Source: a virus. From it: DNA of 60,011 bases. The position numbers and the translations under genes are program-made. Every line of letters begins with the position of its first letter. Position 1 is the stretch's first letter. Shown piece by piece: positions 54,797 through 60,011 of the stretch. The stretch spans positions 1 through 60,011 of IMG/VR virus record IMGVR_UViG_3300044712_000182, one strand, 5' to 3'. Below the pieces are notes generated by a model, which saw nothing but the letters and a program-made list of their open reading frames with translations, ran no database searches and had not been told where the DNA came from.

Positions 54797-56454
54797 TAGT
54801 ACCCCAAATAGGTTGTGACGCCCAGCTCAGAGCGCCCCGCCGTTTCCAGTTCCCAAAATTGATAGATGTCATCCGCCGCTCGTGAGACATACCACGTATA
54901 TTCAGCGACCCGCATGTTGTAAATCTTTGCGCCCAGTCCGTTTATGAAATAGTCTTCATCCACGCCGGACACGGTTTCTGTCAGGCGAACACGGGTGCCT
55001 ATGTCACACAACATAAATGCGCCCATCAGACCGAATGACCTATTGGCTGTAAAGGTGACGCTGTTTATCATTGTCTTTGGGTCGGACTTTCTGGCAACGA
55101 TAATATTAGTCAATGCCGCCGCAAAGGTCGGGTCATCCTGATATTTCATATCCAGAGACACAACGTAAGAGCCATATTTCGACTTAGCTGTATCGCTCTC
55201 TGCGACGTAGGTAATGGGGTCGTAGGTGTAAACACCCTTGCCGATAGCACACAACTTCGTGATGTAACCCGTTACCGTTCCCGTATTGGTAATCGTTCCG
55301 TAATTGATCGAGTCAGAGCCGATTTCCACCGTCAAGGCGAGTGAGGCGGTAAGGTCTGTTCCAGTTCCCGCGCTAGCGGCGTTCATCAGGTAATGGGTTG
55401 TTCCTACCGTCGCTACAACATCCAAACCAGTAACGTAGGTCGCCGCACCGTCGGGATCGCGGAATCTACCGCGTAGACCATTAATCGTTTCCCCTGCGTC
55501 AATCTCTATAATTTTATCCAAGTTGAATAAAGTTGTGTTCGCTGCCGCGTCAATCCTTCGTGGGTAGCAGACAGACTTTGCGGTGGTGACGATTTCTTCT
55601 CCATGCGAGATCGTGGCGGTCTTCATTTCGTCTTCAAGGTCAAGCGGGATTGTTTCATCAAGGATTATCTTGTCGCCTGTTTCTTGAAGCAAAAACTCTC
55701 CTGTTTCCATAAGCAAGAATCCGCACAGGTTTGTTGGCTTTGCGACTTCATCCGTTGGCAAGGTGTTGGAGCGGGTATTCTTTCCTTCGATGGCTAGAAT
55801 TTCATCGGAGAATTTATCATGCTTGATGTAGACTCTTCCCTGCTCGCTAACAGCAGACTTTTGAAACTCGGACATAGCCTTAGTGTGTCCACCCTTCAAG
55901 GTATCAAACACATACGGGAAGGTGAACTCGCAATCTGACAACTCGTAACTCATGGGAGCGATGGGCATGTTGGCAACAATAAGCGTGCCTACCTCTGCCG
56001 CCGTTTTGTTAGTGGTGTATTCCGGCAAGTCAATCTCATGGATGGCGGCTTGCTCCATCCAGTCTAGAACGGTTACGAGTGTCTTTCTTTCCCCATATCT
56101 CAATGGTTGCGGCTTGATTCCATTGGGCGGTATCCTGCCATAGAACAGCGTCTTTGTGTCATTCTCGTAAACCGCAACAAGTTTTATCTGCAAACCTGCG
56201 GAGAATCCAGAACGGCAATTCGTGTTTCCTGGTGAGTAATATCCAACCAGCCCAGCAGAATTATTCTCGGAGTTATCAAAGCACAGCGTCATCTCCCCCG
56301 TGTCTGCAACCCTGTCGTTTACGCTATTTCCCCTGATTCCGTATGTATAGGATATGGGGTGAGAGTGGCAGATGTCAGAAGAAACATCAGTCCACTCTCC
56401 CAAGTTTCCTTGCAACTTGGCGTAAACAGCGATTGAGTTGAAATCTACTGTCAT
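54796..56454 (-). CDS. Baseplate/tail-tip structural protein
   Basis: 552 residues, ortholog of 14024-15682 with scattered substitutions only. Confidence 0.6.
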   Translation of the reverse strand: MTVDFNSIAVYAKLQGNLGEWTDVSSDICHSHPISYTYGIRGNSVNDRVADTGEMTLCFDNSENNSAGLVGYYSPGNTNCRSGFSAGLQIKLVAVYENDTKTLFYGRIPPNGIKPQPLRYGERKTLVTVLDWMEQAAIHEIDLPEYTTNKTAAEVGTLIVANMPIAPMSYELSDCEFTFPYVFDTLKGGHTKAMSEFQKSAVSEQGRVYIKHDKFSDEILAIEGKNTRSNTLPTDEVAKPTNLCGFLLMETGEFLLQETGDKIILDETIPLDLEDEMKTATISHGEEIVTTAKSVCYPRRIDAAANTTLFNLDKIIEIDAGETINGLRGRFRDPDGAATYVTGLDVVATVGTTHYLMNAASAGTGTDLTASLALTVEIGSDSINYGTITNTGTVTGYITKLCAIGKGVYTYDPITYVAESDTAKSKYGSYVVSLDMKYQDDPTFAAALTNIIVARKSDPKTMINSVTFTANRSFGLMGAFMLCDIGTRVRLTETVSGVDEDYFINGLGAKIYNMRVAEYTWYVSRAADDIYQFWELETAGRSELGVTTYLGY

Positions 56455-57929
56455 GCGTTGCCCTGTATAACTGCGTCTCTGACAGACCTTGCAATCTGAT
56501 CAGGAAGGGTCGTCAGCATAGCCATAAACTCTTTGACCTCTGGACTACCGCCGCTGTCTCCCCTGCCAATGTCTACATTCTCCCCAGACGACGCCGCGAT
56601 CAAGAAGGAATCATTCGGGTATCCTGGGGGAACGACCATATCAAGGCCAGATGCGCCGCCCTGAAAGCCGGGGGATGTTAGTTTTATCTGGTCTTGTGTT
56701 GATGTATTTTTCAATTGGGTATTCTCTGGCTTCCCAATTGTTTTATAAATCGTTGTAATGGTTGTGGTTACTTGTGACGGGATGCTGCTATATGCCTCTG
56801 CTAACGCATCAACCTCAGACAAAACAGCCTGCGCGTCTGCTACGGCCTGCTCTGAATAGATACCCCACTGTTCGCCAAGTTGTAGCAAGTAATTTATTTC
56901 GGCGGTTGTCAATTCCCCGTCAGCCGCGAGTCTTTCTTCCAACAAACTCAGAACGATCCTGCGCGTGGCTTCTTCAACGGCATCGGCAGATTGTCCCTGT
57001 AAGTCCATGAATTGTTCGACGGTGGGCAAAAGGTTCTGGTAGGAATCGTATACTTCGCTATTTGCTCCTGCCAAACTGTTTGACGCATCCACGTTTGCCA
57101 GAAGGTCGGGGTTCAATTCCATAATCTTGTCAGCGAATTTGCTTACCAATTCAGACAGGAGATTGAAGCCAAGTCCAGTTAGCGCAGTCGTTCCCAACTT
57201 GAATAAATTTACGTCTGCTTTGGATGCCTGATCTGTTATGTAGGCCAGAACGATGTTGAAGTCTGTCAAGATAGGCATAGCGTCTTGACCCATTGTGTAG
57301 GCCATGCCCTTTACAGAGTCTTCAACAGCATCCACAGACCGCTTATAAGCGTAGGTTACTTGTTGTGCTTCTTTAGTTACAACGAGATTATCCGCAATCG
57401 CGGCGGTTGCGGCGTCAATCCCGTCCGCGCCCACCTCCAGCAACTTACCCATCGCCATTCCAGAGCGCCCGAAGTTTTCAGCGAGAAACTTCGCCTTCTC
57501 GGAGGCAGAACCTAGCGCAAGATACTGGCGCGATAAATCCTTCAATCCTTCGATTGATGTATCAATACCCTTGCGTCCTGCGGCGGTCAAGGCGGTATTC
57601 AGTTGCTCTTGTGAGATAAACAGATCGTCAGCCGCTTGTGCTAAGCGCGACATGTCCTCAATGTTGATACCCGTCATCCTGGACATATCGGTCATGGATG
57701 AAACGTAAGCGTCGGTGGCGTCGACCGAACTCCGCACATAGTCAATAAACTTTTTTACCGCAGTAGCGGCAAGCATGAACGCACCAGCCGCGTCAATAGA
57801 TATTCCCGTGACCTTCTTGAACTTGTCAGAGAATTGCCCCATCGTGGATTTAGAATCAGTCAAACCTTTATTGAGTTTGCTGGAGTCCGCGTATATCTCG
57901 TAGAACAAAGAGCCTATCTTCGTCGCCAT
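56451..57929 (-). CDS. Tail tape measure protein
   Basis: 492 residues, same length as copy 1 (15679-17157); divergence is concentrated in residues 285-430. Confidence 0.85.
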   Translation of the reverse strand: MATKIGSLFYEIYADSSKLNKGLTDSKSTMGQFSDKFKKVTGISIDAAGAFMLAATAVKKFIDYVRSSVDATDAYVSSMTDMSRMTGINIEDMSRLAQAADDLFISQEQLNTALTAAGRKGIDTSIEGLKDLSRQYLALGSASEKAKFLAENFGRSGMAMGKLLEVGADGIDAATAAIADNLVVTKEAQQVTYAYKRSVDAVEDSVKGMAYTMGQDAMPILTDFNIVLAYITDQASKADVNLFKLGTTALTGLGFNLLSELVSKFADKIMELNPDLLANVDASNSLAGANSEVYDSYQNLLPTVEQFMDLQGQSADAVEEATRRIVLSLLEERLAADGELTTAEINYLLQLGEQWGIYSEQAVADAQAVLSEVDALAEAYSSIPSQVTTTITTIYKTIGKPENTQLKNTSTQDQIKLTSPGFQGGASGLDMVVPPGYPNDSFLIAASSGENVDIGRGDSGGSPEVKEFMAMLTTLPDQIARSVRDAVIQGNA

Positions 57930-58111
57930 GACTGCCTCTGCGGTTTGTGCGATTCTTTATACTTGTTTACGGCGTCGTCTATCTGAAAGTGGTTGTGTAA
58001 ATCTTGTATGCTTAGAGAGCGGACATCATTCAGTGTCCACCCGAAGCGTTCACACATTGACCATTCCCAGTATTCGTGAGGAGCGGGTGCGCCATAAAAT
58101 GACTGGAACAC
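57914..58111 (-). CDS. Tail assembly chaperone, second part (frameshift product)
   Basis: 65-residue frame as at 17142-17339, entered by the -1 site at 58123-58129. Confidence 0.7.
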   Translation of the reverse strand: MFQSFYGAPAPHEYWEWSMCERFGWTLNDVRSLSIQDLHNHFQIDDAVNKYKESHKPQRQSWRRR

Positions 58112-58119
58112 CCGCTTAC

Positions 58120-58359
58120 TCAGTTTGGGTCAGAGAGCGGATTGGCAATCTTTAGGACTAAAGCCTTGAATAGCATCTTGTACTCGCCCATTTTCATCTT
58201 TTTGATTTCTGCCGGGTCGAGTCCCGCAATCCTACCAATCGTTTCAAACTCGCCTTTTTGGGAGAAGGCGGGGTTCTTTACCTTCTCCCAGTCTTCCACC
58301 GTGATCTGATTCAGGTCAAATGTAATTTCATCCCCATTTGCCAGAGTGAAGTCAGCCAT
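58120..58359 (-). CDS. Tail assembly chaperone (G-like)
   Basis: 79 residues; one Thr-to-Ala change from 17348-17587. Confidence 0.75.
   Translation of the reverse strand: MADFTLANGDEITFDLNQITVEDWEKVKNPAFSQKGEFETIGRIAGLDPAEIKKMKMGEYKMLFKALVLKIANPLSDPN
58123..58129 (-). other. -1 ribosomal frameshift site CCCAAAC
   Basis: Same heptamer and stop context as in copy 1. Confidence 0.8.
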
Positions 58360-58775
58360 TAGTTAGTCCCTTCGGTGCGTGCGCCGTTCTGCTGGAAGGA
58401 TACCGAAGTAGTAACAGCATCCGAATAAGGATAGCCGTAACTCACGCCCAAAGAGATAGCGGGCATGGTATATTTCGGTTTGGTCGTGGCGGTTCCTTCA
58501 GGACTCCAGACTAGCGTACCCGCGTTTCCTTCGTTCAAAGTTGAATACATCGCCGTACCGGTCAAAGCCGTCCCGGTCTGCATGAGTGCTTCAAACTGCG
58601 CTTGCCCATCTTTAGGCCCGGAAATGTAATTCTTGTTTGCATCAGCGCCTGCCGTTGTTTCGATTAAATCGATTGACGGCGTATAACTAAACGTGCGCTG
58701 ATCGCCCGTTAGAACGTAGGTTCCGGTTCCATACGTCCACCTGACATCTAATGCACTACCAGAAAAGTCAGCCAT
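58359..58775 (-). CDS. Major tail tube protein
   Basis: 138 residues; differs from 17587-18003 only near residues 11-22. Confidence 0.7.
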   Translation of the reverse strand: MADFSGSALDVRWTYGTGTYVLTGDQRTFSYTPSIDLIETTAGADANKNYISGPKDGQAQFEALMQTGTALTGTAMYSTLNEGNAGTLVWSPEGTATTKPKYTMPAISLGVSYGYPYSDAVTTSVSFQQNGARTEGTN

Positions 58776-58778
58776 TTA

Positions 58779-59204
58779 TTACTCCTTTGATACTCTAATT
58801 CGATATACGCCGCCAGCGTTGTAGATCCGTTTTCCGCTTGCGGTTATTTCAGTGTTTTCAATCTCTGTTTCCCGTGCGCTCCAAAAGTTAGTCCATCCGG
58901 TTACTGTGATAGTCGCTCCTTGAAATAGATTGTCAATTTGTGTGGCTATGTTGCCAGCCGCCGCCCCGCTAACATCCGTGTACCCCCTGATATACATGAG
59001 GTCATTCACAGACCTGCGCGGGGTGAGGTTCTCATCCATAGCCGATTGATAACTAAACACGACGTAAGGCAGGGTCGCTTCATCCGGCGCGATATTGAAG
59101 TAGACCGATGAAGTTCCTGCGAGTAAAGCTGTGAGAGCCGTTCCCTGCGATAGTTTTGAAAACACCGCGCTTGATAATGAGTTCATAAGATTATTGACTC
59201 CCAT
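58779..59204 (-). CDS. Tail terminator/completion protein
   Basis: 141 residues, ortholog of 18007-18432. Confidence 0.65.
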   Translation of the reverse strand: MGVNNLMNSLSSAVFSKLSQGTALTALLAGTSSVYFNIAPDEATLPYVVFSYQSAMDENLTPRRSVNDLMYIRGYTDVSGAAAGNIATQIDNLFQGATITVTGWTNFWSARETEIENTEITASGKRIYNAGGVYRIRVSKE

Positions 59205-59602
59205 TCCTTGCCGGAGTTATAACGTTTGGCAACCTCTTCGGCCGCCGGGGTTAGGTAGGGCCGCTCCCCGCCCTTTCTCACGGCGCCAGGATATTCAACA
59301 TAGACCGCATAATTCACGCACGCGCCTACGTTGGCATATCCTTCCTTCTCTGGAATTGGGAATGGTTCTGTCTCTACGCCAGGTTGTTTATTGTTCGCCT
59401 CGCTAGCCGCTTTTGAATAACCATCCTCCTTCGAGGTCGCGGTATAGATCGAGTTCTTGAGCGCGGTTGTGTCCCACGGTGCTTTATTCTTTGCGAGTTC
59501 TTCAATCTGAAATGCGGCGCGTCTAATCACAGCATCCACGTTTGTACCCAACTTGGCTGCTATTCTGTCGCACTCTCTGGTATCTAATCTAACTTGATTC
59601 AT
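59183..59602 (-). CDS. HK97 gp10-like head-tail protein
   Basis: 139 residues beginning MNQVRLDTRE; supports the GTG start chosen for the copy-1 gene. Confidence 0.75.
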   Translation of the reverse strand: MNQVRLDTRECDRIAAKLGTNVDAVIRRAAFQIEELAKNKAPWDTTALKNSIYTATSKEDGYSKAASEANNKQPGVETEPFPIPEKEGYANVGACVNYAVYVEYPGAVRKGGERPYLTPAAEEVAKRYNSGKEWESIIL

Positions 59603-59961
59603 ACCTTTTCCAATTCACAGCGAATGGACGCCTGCCAACTTCTATCATCGTATACCGTAACCACGTTGTAGGTATCATCATCAAACTTGACCTGGTTCTT
59701 TGTGGTGATTACTGTGTCATAAGGCAAGGTAAGAATTACTTGTGTGAACGGGATATAACCACCGCTCGCCTGCATCTCTTTACCGCCTTTTATGTCAAGT
59801 CTGCAAATAGACGTGCCTACCGTTCCTGGCGTATTTGTGAATCCACCCATGCCATCGGATACACTCGTTCCTGCCGGGTTGATGATGTAGCAAGTCCCCG
59901 GCATGGTCAATTCCAGGGTGTCGCGCATCCAAGTCAAATCGCTGTCAGAAAGTAAACTCAT
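59599..59961 (-). CDS. Head closure / head-tail joining protein
   Basis: 120 residues, ortholog of 18827-19183; the loop at residues 27-45 differs (NPAGTSVSDGMGGFTNTPG). Confidence 0.7.
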   Translation of the reverse strand: MSLLSDSDLTWMRDTLELTMPGTCYIINPAGTSVSDGMGGFTNTPGTVGTSICRLDIKGGKEMQASGGYIPFTQVILTLPYDTVITTKNQVKFDDDTYNVVTVYDDRSWQASIRCELEKV

Positions 59962-60011
59962 GTATCACCGCGATAGATCGTGACCGATTGGATAGGCTTT
60001 AGCCCGTTGTA
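59958..60011 (-). CDS. Head-tail adaptor (only 3' end in window)
   Basis: The last about 17 codons match the end of 19180-19740 (YNGLKPIQSVTIYRGDT). The rest is beyond the right edge. Confidence 0.7.
   Translation of the reverse strand, partial: YNGLKPIQSVTIYRGDT

Larger units (their letters stand above)
36056..60011 (-). other. Phage copy 2 (right end cut)
   Basis: A second, related phage genome in the same orientation as copy 1. Its early operon ends at about 36.1 kb and its structural genes run off the right edge inside a connector gene. It is not a simple duplication: whole genes differ from copy 1 (Pol X versus methyltransferase, different metallophosphoesterase, different homing endonucleases) and shared genes carry many synonymous changes. 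Confidence 0.85.

Overview
The window is dense, one-directional phage DNA. Nearly every gene reads on the minus strand, genes are short and tightly packed with ATGA-type overlaps, and a full siphovirus (tailed, HK97-type) set is present: small and large terminase, SPP1-like portal, Mu F-like minor head protein, scaffold, major capsid, head-tail connectors, tail tube, tail chaperones with a -1 frameshift site, tape measure, fibres, GH25 endolysin and holins. GH25 lysin, LLH-type holin, an XhlA-like protein and strong AGGAGG ribosome sites suggest a monoderm-like host (Firmicutes or Chloroflexota are guesses only). No chromosomal housekeeping gene, rRNA or integrase was recognised.

Layout. The window holds parts of two related but clearly diverged phage genomes joined head to tail in the same orientation with a period of about 40.7 kb. 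Copy 1 runs from the left edge to about 36.0 kb; copy 2 runs from about 36.06 kb past the right edge. In transcription order (right to left) one unit is: small RNA C, terminases, portal, a virion protein, a 6.7 kb deoxysugar cassette, minor head protein, scaffold, capsid, decoration protein, two glycosyltransferases with a small metallopeptidase, connectors, tail, fibres, lysis, a terminator-bounded small RNA (A or B), then the early operon (ribbon-helix-helix protein, ERF recombinase, SSB, replication initiator, DnaC-like loader, methyltransferases or Pol X, many small zinc-ribbon proteins, MazG-like, VRR-NUC, Lar-like). Copy 1 is cut at the left edge before its last early genes; copy 2 is cut at the right edge inside its connectors. 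Each therefore completes the other.

The sugar cassette encodes a CDP-glucose 4,6-dehydratase-like protein, an RfbH/E1-type 3-dehydratase with its histidine and four iron-sulphur cysteines, an SDR reductase/epimerase, an NDP-sugar C-methyltransferase-like protein, a radical SAM enzyme and a thiamine-diphosphate enzyme split over two overlapping frames. This resembles the branched 3,6-dideoxyhexose (yersiniose-type) route and, with the two glycosyltransferases, suggests glycosylation of the virion or host surface.

Regulation is unusually legible. Six TTGACN promoters carry the same palindrome TGTAWTACA just after the -35 box, and many other transcription units start from an extended -10 box close to TTGTGGTATAAT. 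Four of the latter produce leaders with elaborate interleaved pairing: two kissing-hairpin leaders (43.5 and 48.9 kb) and two triple-interleaved leaders (5.35 and 46.4 kb). Three of the four lie directly upstream of an HNH-type homing endonuclease gene or its remnant. These leaders, together with the small RNAs at 8.2, 35.9 and 49.1 kb, are the best candidates for something undescribed.
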